A stretch of DNA of 45,654 nucleotides from Emmonsiellopsis sp. PD_33 (GCA_032988165.1 JANTQF010000287.1:1-45654); one strand, 5' to 3'. Counted from the first letter of the stretch, positions 1-11,730 are shown. Numbers and translations: made by a program. The notes: generated by a model not told the origin, from the letters alone.

Positions 1-792
1 TTCTATGAGAAAATCATATAGATATGTAATATTTGAATAACTTTCTTAAAACAAGCTATTTCTTTATGAAATTTTAAATTTGGATTAATAATATAATAGA
101 TTTTATATCATATAAATTTCAAATAAAAATATGCAGTGGTTACATAGATGATAGTACAGTAATCTTAATACATACATATAAATTTATATGGGGAAATCAC
201 CTAGATTTTTTCTACCTAATACATTGAATATCTCACCACATAAGGAATATTTTTTTATTCTAAACCTCCTATGTTTTATTATATACTAGTCAATATATAA
301 ATTACCATTTATATAGTAATTTTATATGGTGGTTGTTGAGATATCCATAGGCTTCAATTCCTCATTTTGTATGGGAAAACAGTGTTCATTGGGTGGGACT
401 GTTCATTGGGTGGTGAATCATGTTAACTGGGGAAGATTGGGAGAGAGGCTTGGCACAGCAGGAGAGGGAAAATCAAAATGATCAGAGTTTTCACAGGAAA
501 TTGAAACTATAATAACTTAATCAATTTGACTTGGAAATGATCAGTAGTTCTTTCAAAAGAAAGAATAGGCTTTGATCTACCTGTCACTCAATTTATATGA
601 TGTTTGGATGGGTACTAGTTGTGGTGCTGTGGTGAAAAAGAGGGATAATCTCCCACTTTTTGATGAAACCATGTTTTTGCACACCACACCCCCAATTCTA
701 GTCTAAACCTCACCAAAATTGAATGGCAAATAGATCTCAATGAGGGCTTTCAAATGAGGGTATTTGCATTCAGAAATTTGAAGGGGAAGGCA
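1..792. other. Flanking sequence without recognised gene
   Basis: No coding frame is supported here. The stretch from about 340 to 790 has a more even base composition than the rest of the window. It includes a short tandem duplication of the motif tgttcattgggtgg near 383-415. It may be non-repeat flank or a less mutated repeat. It ends where a copia-like LTR begins with TGTTG at 793. Confidence 0.4.
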
Positions 793-1163
793 TGTTGAAA
801 GAATTGTTGTGTTGTAAAGAAGGAGGTAATTATCATAATAACATGCTAAGTTCAGAAGCCTGCTACACTGCATTAATAATTGAGTTGGTTTGATTATTCT
901 CTGACCCCATAGCAGGCCATATTAGGCCAGTATATACATATTGTTAATATTAGGGTATCATAGTCATATTGCTACCTAGGCCTATATATAGAACAGGCTG
1001 ACCTCTAGCATTCTAAGGGTTAGTAATTCATTTCTTAATTAATCCTATCTATTAGTATCACTTCATTCTATTTCTATATACTACTAATTAATTTACCTTT
1101 ATACCCTGATTTACTCTTATTCCTCAAGGTTGAAGCAGAGCCATCTCTACTACACTTATCATA
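793..1163 (+). repeat. Copia-like LTR, left copy
   Basis: This roughly 370-bp block starts with TGTTGAAAG and recurs in inverted orientation at about 3373-3743. The match is clear across both blocks, for example the stretch around 1010-1060 against 3490-3545, with mostly C/T and G/A differences. The TG start, the length and the following sequence fit an LTR of a Ty1/copia-type element, but the inner boundary is uncertain and no convincing primer-binding site was seen. A potential hairpin (ggtgat ... atcacc) lies just inside at about 1170-1190. Confidence 0.5.
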
Positions 1164-2372
1164 TAAAGTGGTGATGAGTTTCCATCACCTGGCCTTACAC
1201 TTACTTATAATTATTAGATGCTAACTGTTAGAGCTGAAGAATATAAGGCTTAGTTCAATGAAAATTAGTATTTAATCTATAATATTATTCTTATAACTTT
1301 GAATATTAATCTCTATAATGTGATGTTCTTCCTCAATGATCTTAGTGAAATAAATAAGATATTTATTTATAATACTCTCACTGACTATCTATAATTCCTA
1401 GATTAGATCATACTCTATATTATTAGTATAGATATTATAGCTTAGCTTCTTTCTAATAGTTATACTACTTATAAGTACTTTCATATCTCTATTAACATTT
1501 TATCTATATTAATCTATAATATATTATATAGTACTCAGCTGACTAAGCTTCTTTACTGGGTCTCTCTCATCATCTAAGATGAAACTCTAATAACTTACTA
1601 CTATATTTTTAATGTAGTCAATCAGACTCTCTATAATCTCCAGACTGATTTATCTGAGAGTAATAATAACTTTAATAGTATTTCAATTATCTTTAATAAT
1701 AACTTCCAGTAGATCTTGCCTATCATCCTCCACAATATGTAAGATGACATAATAAATATCTATATATAATATACTAAGATTTAATTCTCTCTTTATATAC
1801 TTCATCTTCATTAGAATATATACCTCTCAACTGCTACCCCTGAAGGTAGATCCTTTATAAATTAATTAATTAGTATATTATATAATATAACTTTTTAGAG
1901 TTATTAGTTAATCCCCTCTGAGCTATATCAGACCTCTAAGGTTAATAAGTTTATTAATTGAATGTATTCAGATCTATAGGATTAGTTCTATTAGAGAAGT
2001 TACTTTTAAGGTCAGGTAATCCTTATATTTACTAATAATATTATTATTTAGATTAATGAGGATTTTCTGGATTATCTGCTTGATAAGTCTATTAAATATC
2101 TATTAGTTAATATAAGTAAATAGAATGATAATTAACATCATAAGGTTATATAGAAATTTATATAGACTTAGAATGCTACATTAATTCAGCCTTTAATTTT
2201 ATGAATTAAGTGAAGTATATCTCTTATATATATATAATCTAAACCTATAGTATGATGTTTATAATAGATCTCATATGATTCTTCTCACTTATTCTTCTCA
2301 GTATCTGAAGGTCTAATTAAATAGTAAGCTATTTAACAGTGAGATGTAGCTTCTATATTAAATTAAATTATT
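1164..2372 (+). pseudogene. Decayed retroelement interior
   Basis: This is AT-rich sequence inside the copia-like LTR. Short plus-strand stretches look coding (an 'AEEYKA.FNEN'-like segment near 1230), but every frame is interrupted many times, mostly by TAA and TAG. No conserved protease, integrase or RT motif could be read. Position suggests a gag region of the element that starts at 793, hypermutated beyond recognition. The family call rests only on the neighbouring LTR. Confidence 0.35.
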
Positions 2373-2626
2373 TGTAATGAGTGTGCTCCAATTAATGGAT
2401 CATATGAGCTAGACACTAAAATCAAGATTGTAATTGCTAGAGAAAGGAAGGAAAAAGGAAAAGAAATCATGAGATCATGCAATATAAATGGAAGAGAACT
2501 ATGTGAGGTTGAAGTGAATAAACATTTATGTGAAGGCCTGGTTAGAGGCTTCCAATTGGGTGGTTGGAGATTGGGTGAAGTTCAGGTGAGCTATGAATAT
2601 AAAGTATAAGAGTGTAGCTCTTTACA
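2373..2626 (-). repeat. Gypsy solo LTR
   Basis: This 254-bp block is a diverged copy of the LTRs of gypsy element A (34156-34409 and 45073-45326), in the same minus orientation. It begins TGTAATG and ends TTTACA. It is flanked by identical 5-bp direct repeats ttatt (2368-2372 and 2627-2631). No internal gypsy sequence is attached, so it is a solo LTR left by recombination between the two LTRs of a former full element. The insertion splits the copia-like remnant. Confidence 0.88.
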
Positions 2627-2631
2627 TTATT

Positions 2632-3372
2632 AAGTAATATGAAGAATTTTATGATTATAATAGTTTAGCTTTAGTTTCCTGTATAGCCTGCTTTTACAAT
2701 AATAATCAATAAATTACAGGGTTAATTACTCAGCTATATTGAAATTAATCTCTGAGATTCAGTATTCTTATATAGTTAACTCTATATTACTCTCTTATAT
2801 ACTATAGATTGCCATTAGATCTTAGTACTTATAAGTAATTTAAATTACTATTAGATTATAGATAATATAATTTATTCTGAAGTTCTTTACTTTTAATTTT
2901 AATATTTATATCTAGCCTCTTTACTTCTTTTTTTTTTAGCTTTCTATTAAAATTATTATATCTCTTTACCTTCCTTATGATATCTCAGTCTCAGCTTTAA
3001 ATCTATATTTTTATCTTTAGTAGTTTTATTATCATCAACCTTAATAGTTATATTTTATTAAATAGAAATGTTAAGATTAACAGCTTCATTACTCCTACTA
3101 TCCTTTATAACATTTCAGGTCTTAAGGTTGAGTTAGAGCTACTTATAGTGCTTTAAGTTTATAACTTTAGTTAGCTAAATTTCATAGAGAATATATTCAT
3201 TTAGACTGAGAGTACTCTAATTGTAAAGTATATTCCTACAACTAATATAATTACTATATCTAATATTACTATGATAGTCTCATCTTTTTATCCTTAGTTA
3301 GGCCCTGAGGCTATTAGTTCCTCTAAGTATATAAGAACTAGTATTAACTCTATATAAGGCTGAGTGGCAGAA
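2632..3372 (-). pseudogene. Decayed retroelement interior, right part
   Basis: This is AT-rich sequence between the solo LTR and the right, inverted copia-like LTR. All frames are broken by many stops. Read on the minus strand, a short segment next to the LTR (about 3180-3310) is fairly open, but no domain is recognisable. It may belong to a second copia-like copy in minus orientation, since its adjacent LTR faces that way. I see no intact gene. Confidence 0.3.
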
Positions 3373-3743
3373 ACTCATCATCACTTTATATGATAAGTAT
3401 AGTAGAGATGACTCTGCTTCAACCTTGAGGAGTAAGAGTGGATCAGAATATAAAGGTAAACTGATTAGTAACATATAGAAATAGAATGAAGTGATACTAA
3501 TAGATAGAATTAATTAAGAAATGAATTACTGACCCTTAGAATACTAGGGATTAGCCTATTCTATATATAAGTCTAGGTGATAATACAACTATACTATTCT
3601 GATATTAATAATATACTACATATATCAGCCTGATGCAGCCTGCCACAGGGTTAGAGAATAATCAAACTGACCCAATCATTAATGCAGTATAATAAGCTTC
3701 CAGACTTAGTATACTATTATAATAATTACCTCCTCCTTTAACA
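3373..3743 (-). repeat. Copia-like LTR, right inverted copy
   Basis: This block is the reverse-complement counterpart of 793-1163. Its outer end reads ...CCTTTAACA, matching the TGTTGAAAG start of the left copy. Paralogous LTRs of one element should be direct repeats. The inverted arrangement therefore means either two separate insertions of the family in opposite orientations or an internal inversion. A small palindrome (cagcttca ... tgaagctg, about 3742-3760) lies directly outside. Confidence 0.5.
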
Positions 3744-4294
3744 GCTTCATCCTGAAGCTGTGATCACATGCTATAAAATAAGAGATAACCCCTTAATAAT
3801 ATATTATTATGATAGAATGCTCTAGTAAATTCTACACAATCATTATATTAACATTACATAGATGTATCAGTAGGTTCCTCCTAGTAATAGTAAATACTAA
3901 TAAAACATTTCATAAAGCTTCCAAATTTTTTCTTTCTTCAACCTCTTGAAACATCTTACTGGTAAGTCCAAAAGCTATTCACTTTACTTGAAAATATATT
4001 GAAAAATGTGTGATTTTAATCATCAAAAAATAGAACTAAGGCTAACATATAATATAATAGAAATAATAAAATTTTACTTCATTTTGATGATTTTAGATCT
4101 CTACTTGCTCTCTCCAAGTAGATATCTCATTTATAATATAGCTGTAATAAGGGTATAGAATCAAAACATCAGTATAGTTAATATAGTATAGTAGTACCTA
4201 TGACTCTACCCTTCTATACATGTGCAGTCTCCCCTGTCTCCCCCTCTGATTGCATTCAAGTAGGGATGAAATGTCCTTACTCCTAATAGAAGAA
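3744..4294. other. Intergenic AT-rich stretch
   Basis: No gene, RNA or repeat family was recognised. Short minus-strand open frames near its end overlap the antisense of the purine tract that follows and look like compositional artefacts. Confidence 0.35.
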
Positions 4295-4440
4295 TAAGAT
4301 TGAGAAGAAGAAGAAGAAGGAGGAGAAGAAGAAAAAGAAGAAAAAGAGGAAAAAAAAGAAGAGATGAATAGTTTGAGCTGCAAAGAAGAAAATAAAGAAG
4401 GAGAAAAAGAAATATAAGAAGAAGAAGAGCTAGTAGCTTA
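4295..4440. repeat. Purine-rich GA/GAA low-complexity tract
   Basis: This is a nearly uninterrupted run of purines, mostly GAA, GAG and AAA triplets. Read on the plus strand it gives a Lys/Glu-rich segment that leads in frame into the pseudogene starting around 4440. It may therefore be the charged amino-terminal region of that product rather than a free microsatellite. A pyrimidine-rich counterpart occurs in both hAT copies (about 21050-21110 and 23405-23462). Confidence 0.6.
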
Positions 4441-5904
4441 AATTAGAAGAGGAGGAGGTAGATTATCATCAATATTTTAATTATATAAAGCTAATGTAAA
4501 GGTAGACTATTCTTAATATCTCAGTGCTCAGCACTAATGAGCTCATCAGGTTGGATATGTCTCTATACTCTTCACTAACAGATGATTATAAGGATAGAGC
4601 TAGGTATATAGCTGCCCTGAGTATTTTCAAGTAATTTAGAATAGTAATAGAGTCCTCTAAGCTTAAAAAGGAAGAGGAGAGTAATTAGTAGGTCTATCTT
4701 TTTAATATTATTAAAGAGTCATCTTCATTTAGGTGCATCTCTGAATTCAAGAAGGATAGAGAGGAAGCTGCTGTCTCTATTCTAATTGTATTTGCAGATA
4801 TAAATACCTACTTATACTGTATGAAGTAGTATTAGAATGGTGAGAGAGTTATTTGCACTAAGAAATACCCTTAAGGTAAATATAATTATTGTAAAAAGAG
4901 TTATAATCTCTATAATAAGATGAGTATCTCACTTCTTATTAACATATCATTAACAATTTATTATTAAAGCTAATTAATGAAATAAATTCTATCTCCCTTC
5001 TATCATAAAGTATATATTCTGTAGGAGCTAATAAATCATCAAGCAGTAGAATTAATGACCTGCAGAGCTGTAAAGACTGTAATAGTCAAGTTTACCTCTA
5101 ATGTAGAAAATTATATTAAAATGTACTTTTCATGCAAGCTGAGAGCTGCAGTCTCTACAATATAGAAATAGAAGATGACAGCTCTATTATAGAAAATATC
5201 AGAGTAATTAGATGCTCTCAAGAAGAGAATGAATAGAATAAGTAATTATATTATATCTACAGTATAATTATATTAGAGACTAATTAATTGCATATAGATG
5301 AAGGCCTACTTATCATAGAGTAATAAATTAGGTGTAAGGAATTTATTTTTCTAGCATTTTTATCTTGCAGCCTTTAGGCAATTTTTAATTCAATTTGATG
5401 TTATTTTTGCCCTTCAGGATAACTAATTTTTAATCATTTTCCTTTCTAATTTTTATAAGGTGATAGCCTCATTAAACTTCTAAAACCACATGAGAAAATA
5501 GAAGAAAAGTATTATTCTATTCTATGCCTAGACTGTTGATCTCAGCCCACCTACCTAAAAACCCTATAAGAGAAAAGAGGTAGAGGAATAAATCATTTTC
5601 ACTTTTAACCTTATTCTTATTTTTAGTAATAGAGGGTTCTTATGTCTCAGCTACAATTAACCTACTTTTATACTTCAACTAGGTTGTGAGTGTTTTCTAG
5701 ATTCTCCTTTGATTCCCAGGTATTTTCTGAATTTAAGTATCCTTCTCATTTAACTAAATATCTTGGCTTCCAATTCTTCTCTATTTATTTATTCAGTACT
5801 CTTTCAATAATATATTTAATATCCCCAGCTATTTCTATTTCATCCAGTCTCAGTGGTTCTTCTCCTGGCTGCTGTTGATATAGCTCTAATAGTAAAATAT
5901 AAAA
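4440..5904 (+). pseudogene. Long RIP-decayed reading frame, family unknown
   Basis: One plus-strand frame (phase of the ATG at 4557) can be read for about 1.45 kb with no frame change. It is interrupted by several dozen stops, and every one I read in 4557-5900 was TAA or TAG, none TGA. That is what expected Gln codons become when CAA/CAG mutate to TAA/TAG. The predicted product has a Lys/Glu-rich start and a middle section with a Cys-rich segment (ICTKKYP...YNYCKKS, about 4850-4905) that could be a damaged zinc knuckle. A long helical, charged stretch follows. It may be a gag-like protein, but I do not recognise the family. It ends at the terminus of hAT copy 1. Confidence 0.5.
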
Positions 5905-5919
5905 AATAGAATTAAAGTT

Positions 5920-6180
5920 ACTACTAGGATGGGATTTCCCATGGGATTTCCCATCTCATGGTATCATGGGATGGGATGAGAAAAAATAGTTCATCTCATA
6001 GGATTTAATGTGTGAGATGGGACAAACCATGGGATTTTAAATTTTCTATGAGATGAAATATGAGATTTCAATTTTCCTGTAGGATGAAACATGAGAATTC
6101 ATTCTAGCTATGAGATGAGACATAAGATTTCACCTTATAAGATGAGAATTCTCATCTCATCAAGCATCTACTAGGCCTAA
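5920..6180. repeat. hAT subterminal GGGATTTCCCAT-type repeats
   Basis: Just inside the left end lie short degenerate repeats built on gggatttcccat and gagatgagatatgagattt. They recur in copy 2 at about 13492-13740, with a related set (ggata repeats and catcccatcccat) inside the right end at about 22455-22660. Subterminal repeats of this kind in hAT elements commonly serve as transposase-binding sites, and that role is inferred here. Confidence 0.6.
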
Positions 6181-6741
6181 TCATGTGATCTATTGAGGTA
6201 ACAAGAAAAGATAATGAATCACAAAAAAAAAGATAAAAGTATCTTTCAACTATCTATAATACTTTACCACTTTATATCTACTGAGCTATTATTAGAATCA
6301 TATGTAGAATCATTAATATAGTAAAGGTTCCAGATAGGGGCATTATAATCATCTAAGGACTGAATGCTGAATAACTCTCTTACCCTGCTACTTAAATAGC
6401 TAGTAGGGCCACTCAATTGACAGACATTAATATAATGATAGTGAGAAATCTCTCATTAAGAGTTAAATAGATGATCTGTAGTCAGCTAGATACTCTATCT
6501 TAATGACTACTAAGCTATAATGTGTGATTTTAATTGTATTAGTATATGTCACATTTTTAACCCTATTAAAAAATTCCCAGTAATCACATGCAAAAAAAAA
6601 AAAAAAAAGACCTACTACATGATTTGAACCCTAACCTATATTTCAATTAGGTTTAAAAAAAAGCATCATCAGTTATTAGTGCAGTGATTACTCACTATGC
6701 TAATAACTGATAATGCATGTTAGTGTAGATCTAAATTATAT

Positions 6742-7445
6742 TATTATTATTATTATTATTCTTCATTTAAGGTGTATGGCAGTCAGTGACTATGACACCT
6801 ATCTAAGTATAAACTTAGGATTTTCTAGCTCAAACCATCTAGTATACAGGCCCAATTTATAACTTGCAATAACAGAATTCCAGCCCAGAATAAAAAAGCT
6901 ATCAAAACTGCATTTTTTATAAACAACAGTTTCCAAACCATTCATCTCAGATAGATAATGTGTAAAGAAAATAAGGAAAAAACTAAAGAATGTAAAAACA
7001 GGTAAAACAGACAAGCTTTTTAAGGAAAATAGCTGTAATAGCTGACAGAAAGACTTCAAAAGAAAATATAAGAAAAGAAATAAAAGAATGAAAAATTCAA
7101 AAACAAAATTAAAAACAAATCAGAACTCTTTCTATAAATATAGGATATAAAACATCTCCTAAACATCCACTTCTAGCCTCCAATCTCTGGTAGCAATCCC
7201 AGTTACCTGAAGAAACTCAATTAAATACTTTATTCCTATCTCAGTTTGAAATAGAAACTCCATATTTACTTGATTAATTCCATGCTTTTCAAGAAGTTCA
7301 GCTTTTATATCACTATATAATGGACAAGCCATTAATAAATGATAAGGATTCTCAACCAATCCACATGAGCATAAATCATTTGAATTATCCCTAAACCTTT
7401 TAAGATATGACTTGAAATAGCCATGTCCAAGCTTTAATTGAATAA
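6742..7445 (-). mobile_element. 5'-truncated LINE insertion (Tad-like non-LTR)
   Basis: This minus-strand fragment is absent from hAT copy 2, which reads straight through the site. It is flanked by a perfect 16-bp target duplication tagatctaaattatat (6726-6741 and 7446-7461). Its 3' end, on the left in plus coordinates, carries an ATT/AAT microsatellite tail (6742-6761), and its 5' end is truncated inside the reverse transcriptase gene. These are hallmarks of target-primed reverse transcription. Unlike its host element it has no Gln-to-stop changes, so it arrived later or escaped the strongest mutation. It too lacks CpG. Confidence 0.9.
7159..7443 (-). pseudogene. C-terminus of LINE reverse transcriptase
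   Basis: An open frame of about 94 codons runs from the truncated 5' end of the LINE to a TAA stop. It begins with a segment ending LGHGYFKSYLKRFR, followed by a zinc-knuckle-like CSCG ... YHLLMAC motif (C-x-C-x7-H-x4-C). That arrangement is the usual tail of Tad/I-clade LINE ORF2 proteins, downstream of the RT and RNase H domains. Everything upstream (endonuclease, RT palm, RNase H) is missing, so this is a dead remnant. The window 6762-7158 is then its 3' untranslated region. The separate open frame at 6799-7059 lies in that UTR and is unlikely to be coding. Confidence 0.8.
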
Positions 7446-7914
7446 TAGATCTAAATTATATAATATAGCTCATTACATGTAAAAAAAAAAAAAATGCTTA
7501 CTGTATGATTTAAACTTTAGCCTACATTTCAATGAGATTTAAAAAAGTGTCATCTATTATTAGCATAATGATTACTCACTATACTAATAATAGATAACAC
7601 TATTAGTACTGACCTGAATTATATGATATAGCTCATCACATGTGAAAAAAAAAAAAATACTTACTATATGATTCAAATCCTAGCCTATATTTTATATAGG
7701 TTTAAAAAAAGCATCATTCATTACTAATCATTATAATAATAATAGATGATGTATATTAGTGTAAATCTGAATTAAATTATATTTCTTATCTTAACTCTGC
7801 CTGCAGATTTAACATGATGAGATTCTCAGAGACTATAATAGCATACTAATACAGTATATAAATAATATGAGATGTAACAGCTAAAGATAATAGTCTTAGT
7901 ATACTATATTTTGG

Positions 7915-10440
7915 ATGCCTCCTCTAAACACTGAGTTATTAATTACTACCTTAAAATTCAGTATTTTTTCCCATATTCTCCTTCATCTAGCTATACTTAC
8001 ATGTAAGAACTATTCTAATGAATACTCCTCTACCAGTTATTTCTCTTTAAATGTAAGTTTCTTCTTTCTTATTATAATATTTATATTATTACTTTCTTCA
8101 TCATTATTAGCCTCATTCTTTATTACATTCTTCTCATTTCATTTCTTCTTTACTCATAATTACTTCCTTTTATTTGCATGTTTCACCAGCATGATCTTAT
8201 GCATTATCTTTCCTAATAATAATAATTACTTCTATGAGATAATATAATAGCTTACACTGAACTGCTATTTAATTCCTATACTTCCAATTAAAATTAATAG
8301 AATGTCTCTGATCATTAATATAATAATTAGATATATTAATTTAATTATCTTCTATATTAATAAGATATTTTCCTCTAAACTAAGACTATCATTTAGATAC
8401 TGATTAAATTCATTAACATGAATAACTAAAGGTAACTATTGATATAATGTAGAAAACAATTGATAAGCCTAGAAAGTTATTAGTACTAAGTAAATCAAGA
8501 AAATAAAAGAGGATAAATATTTACCTGCAGTTGATTATTAGTAGTTACAGGTTGATAAGATAAATATCATTTTTCATAGTATATCTTTATATATTATAAT
8601 GATTAGGCTTTTATCTCTAGCTCTTATTCCTCATTATTATAAGTAAGTGATTATAAATATAAGTTTAAAATTATAGTAGTATAGTAAATCTTTCTCATAC
8701 TACTATTAGTATTAGTATCTGAATAGTACTTCTTTAGTTTGTTATATATAGCTTTCAGTGCAGTCTTCAAACTATTTTAAATAATTGAGATTTCATAGGC
8801 TGCCTCAGAAAGCTATTCATCAAGATGGTTAAATAGTATATTATAGATTAAAAATACATTATAAATAAATGATGTGTCTGTATCTGAGAAAGCCTTAGTA
8901 ATCTACCAGAATGAATAAAGTAGGATAATAATATACATAATAAGTTATCATTCATCATTACTTAACTAGAGATAGTGGAGCTTAAAGTTCTTCTGAGTTA
9001 TTATTTAGTAATAAATTGAATCCCTAAGTTACAGCACATAAATGCATATAAAATATATTGAGCTCTACCAGATCTTAACATTTTAAATTATTTAGAGCTT
9101 AATGTGCTCTAGCTGCAGCTTCTGAAAGCTTTTAATTTATTGAGGAGAACTTAAGAGAGCATTAACAAGTAGATATAACTAATTAAATAATTAATGAATT
9201 AGAAATACTATTAGATCATTACCATGAACTATTATATATCTTTAAGAGTGTATGACTAAATGAGATCTTCTCTCTATTACTTATATTAATATCATCCTTA
9301 TGAAATGTCTGTGAGACATTATTATTTATTAACTCAATTTGTAAGTTTCTAACTAGTTATTTTACTACCAGCTACACTATATAAGCTACACAAGAAAGTT
9401 AATACATTTTAGTATTCTAGTGAACTCCATTCTCTGCATATAGATATTTCTTTAAGAATGCTACTAATATATTATTATTCACTATATTATCAGCTATGAG
9501 AGTAAAAATATCATTCTCAATTTGTGTATTATATATACACTATATCATATATCCTGCTATATTATCACTAGTGTGCATATCACTAAAATGCTTAAAACTA
9601 ATTAATGCCTCTATATACTCTCATTTCTGGGTGATATAGTAGTCTTTAATATAGAGAAATACTAAATTATTTGTGCTTATTCATGCATTCAAGGTCAGTG
9701 CAATCTTTATATTGAAGATTCAGTTCAGAAAAAAGTCTTTTATTATCATTTCATAGGAGTTATTCAGCACTTTTTGCAGGATAGTTTATTTTAGGAGGAA
9801 GGCCTTAACTTCACTATTACTATATATTAGTAACTACTAGAGATTGGGATTCTGTATGGTATGAAATGTCATGTTCATTGATAGAAAAGTATAGAGGAGA
9901 AGGATTCAGTAGTTTTCTTTATTAAAGAGTAGTGTTTCTACTTGCAGTTACTTATATACAGAGTTTTACTGAGATAAAAGGATTATTACCACAGCCTGTT
10001 ACTAAATAAATTAACTTATATTATACTTATAAATGTTACCCTAATGTTCATCTATTTGTTTGAAGGAATAGTATTTTAATACTTTCTACTCTGAAGATGT
10101 TTTCTCATTCCTAAAGTTCTTATATTAGTATATTAAGAGTATTAAAGGATCTACTTGCATTGAATATAGAGTAAAGTTAATTTATTATTCTACTGAAATA
10201 TCACTTACTTGAAGAACTTCCAGGATTTAGAGCTTTACTTTATACTTCACTATAAATAGTTCTTGTAAATGCTATCATATTAAATTATATTTGTAGTTAC
10301 TGTCTGTTTCTACCATTAATTAAATTGAATTTAATACTTATTGTCTCACTTTCATATAATATAGATCCTTATTTCAACTGTGGTAGTCTTAAGTCCTTCA
10401 GGAACTAGAATGGGTGGAATTGGTGTTAAAGTTTATAAAA
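7915..10440 (-). pseudogene. hAT transposase, copy 1 (broken)
   Basis: Reading leftward on the minus strand, several conserved hAT stretches appear in the right order. An 'IALTLNA.IS.NN' segment (about 9610-9725) corresponds to the family's LTLDGWTS motif with its Trp codon turned to TGA. Near 8700-8830 is a LKTALKAIYNKLKKYYSDT region. Near 8270-8420 is the C-terminal dimerisation region (EFNQYLND...; LIIILMIRDILLI; then KIMHKIMLVKHANK). hAT transposases cut and paste with an RNase H-fold DDE catalytic domain and dimerise through this C-terminus. Stops are mostly TAA/TAG at expected Gln codons, with some TGA. The Lys/Glu-rich tail to 7915 is typical of the carboxyl end. No functional protein is possible. 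Confidence 0.8.
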
Positions 10441-10489
10441 GAGAAATTAATGTATTAATTTTATAAAGAGGAGAGTTTGAAGCACTGAA

Positions 10490-11730
10490 ATTCATTATAC
10501 TGAGAGATTAAAGACATTCAAAAAGATAGTATTTCAGAGTGAGAGAAAACACAGCTAACATTTTTTCTTGTAGAGGAATACAGGCTGAATGTAAGAATCA
10601 ATTTTTCAGAGAACTAAGAATAAACTCATTATATGAGTAATAAAAGATGAAACTTATATATTATATAATAATTATCATTATAACCTTACATCTGGAAATT
10701 AGGAGACCTACAGGAATGAATACCTCTAATATACTGATCTTAGAAATAAAATACTAAGAAGATATGAAGTTATTAGGTAGTAGAATTTTAGCATCATACT
10801 ATAGATATTGAGAATGAGTATAAAATTATTACTAAAATTTATTATTATAATTTTTTTTCTTTATTTCCTGAGATGCTAATAGTCAGATGTGTCTCTTTTA
10901 AAAATTTCTACTTAAATTCTATTTAATTTCCTGAATGAGATTTTACTGGGTTGGAACACTATATATTTAATCTTATTAATTAGTTAGGTAGAGTTTGAAT
11001 CTAGCTGGCCCACCTAGTTAATAGCTATAATAAATTAGTAGACTAATGATGTGATTCATTAATAAAGCTCATAAGGAAATTTTATGTAAAGATAGCTACA
11101 GAATCACCCTAATCTGATAGTAACTATATGAGATATTTTTTCAGCTATAATAAGTTTAATAATCAAATTAAGCTATAATATACATAATGAATGTATGAGA
11201 TAACTTTTAAATTCATAGTAAGCTATTTATTTATCTTTCAGTAGAATATGAAGTAGCTTTACTGAGATAATTATTTTTTAATAGCTTATAACTAGTTGCA
11301 ACTCTTTTTATGCTAGTATATTCTTTTAGGAGCTTAGGCTGGAGAATGTGATAATACTACATGTATTAATATAAAAGAGAGTAATTAAGTAAATATAATA
11401 ATTTAAGGTAATAAACTTCACAGGATTCTACTTAATCATACTATCTTTAGAAATAACTTATAATATGTATCTTTAGATGAACTGAATACCTCCTCTATCT
11501 CTAATCAACTTTCTTTAATATTTATTTAGACTTTATATATTAAATTTATTTCATCAGTGTTCCACTGCTCTATATGATAATTCCCCTAATCCCCTTTAAT
11601 TAATATACTAATGAATGGTGTATTCCCTGACAATTATTAATTAAAGTATTATATGCTTTAACTGGATAATCTGCTGTGTTTAAATTCAAGAGATTAATGT
11701 AGATTGAAAGCCCCTATACATAATTATTTA
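10490..11730 (+). pseudogene. hAT second gene (ORF2), copy 1, unknown
   Basis: A plus-strand frame divergent from the transposase can be followed for roughly 1.2 kb. It is interrupted mainly by TAA/TAG. A readable core lies at 10880-11560, with segments such as HYIFNLIN, LAHLVNSYNKLVD and FYVKIATESP, then further conserved stretches to about 11700. The matching frame exists in copy 2 at about 17340-18570, so coding constraint predates both copies. No domain is recognised. It is probably an accessory gene carried by this element family, placed head-to-head with the transposase with about 50 bp between. Confidence 0.5.

Larger units (their letters stand above)
6575..7795. repeat. Three ~165-bp hAT internal repeats with hairpin
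   Basis: Three related units start at about 6580, 7475 and 7640; the first two are separated by the LINE. Each has a poly-A run of 10 to 19, then a conserved stretch containing a gattTgaaccc-like motif, then a hairpin region. The best hairpin is 6670-6709: arms cagttattag and ctaataactg pair perfectly and enclose a smaller GTGA/TCAC stem. Copy 2 has the same array at about 14155-14640. In reverse complement the unit shows a B-box-like GGGTTCAAATC. That hints at a tRNA-derived origin, but a full tRNA fold is not present. Confidence 0.6.

Noticed and set aside
5690..5878. Open frame of 62 codons, plus strand
   Set aside because: Lies in a different phase from the long decayed frame 4440-5904, which explains the region better.
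6600..6700. tRNA gene, suggested by a B-box-like motif
   Set aside because: No acceptor stem or anticodon arm can be built, and a long T run separates the supposed boxes.
6799..7059. Open frame of 86 codons, minus strand
   Set aside because: Falls downstream of the LINE reverse transcriptase stop, in its 3' untranslated region, and has low-complexity hydrophobic content.
7915..8247. Hydrophobic 110-codon frame resembling a membrane protein
   Set aside because: It is the antisense of the Lys/Glu-rich tail of the hAT transposase, and the homologous stretch of copy 2 is not open in this frame.
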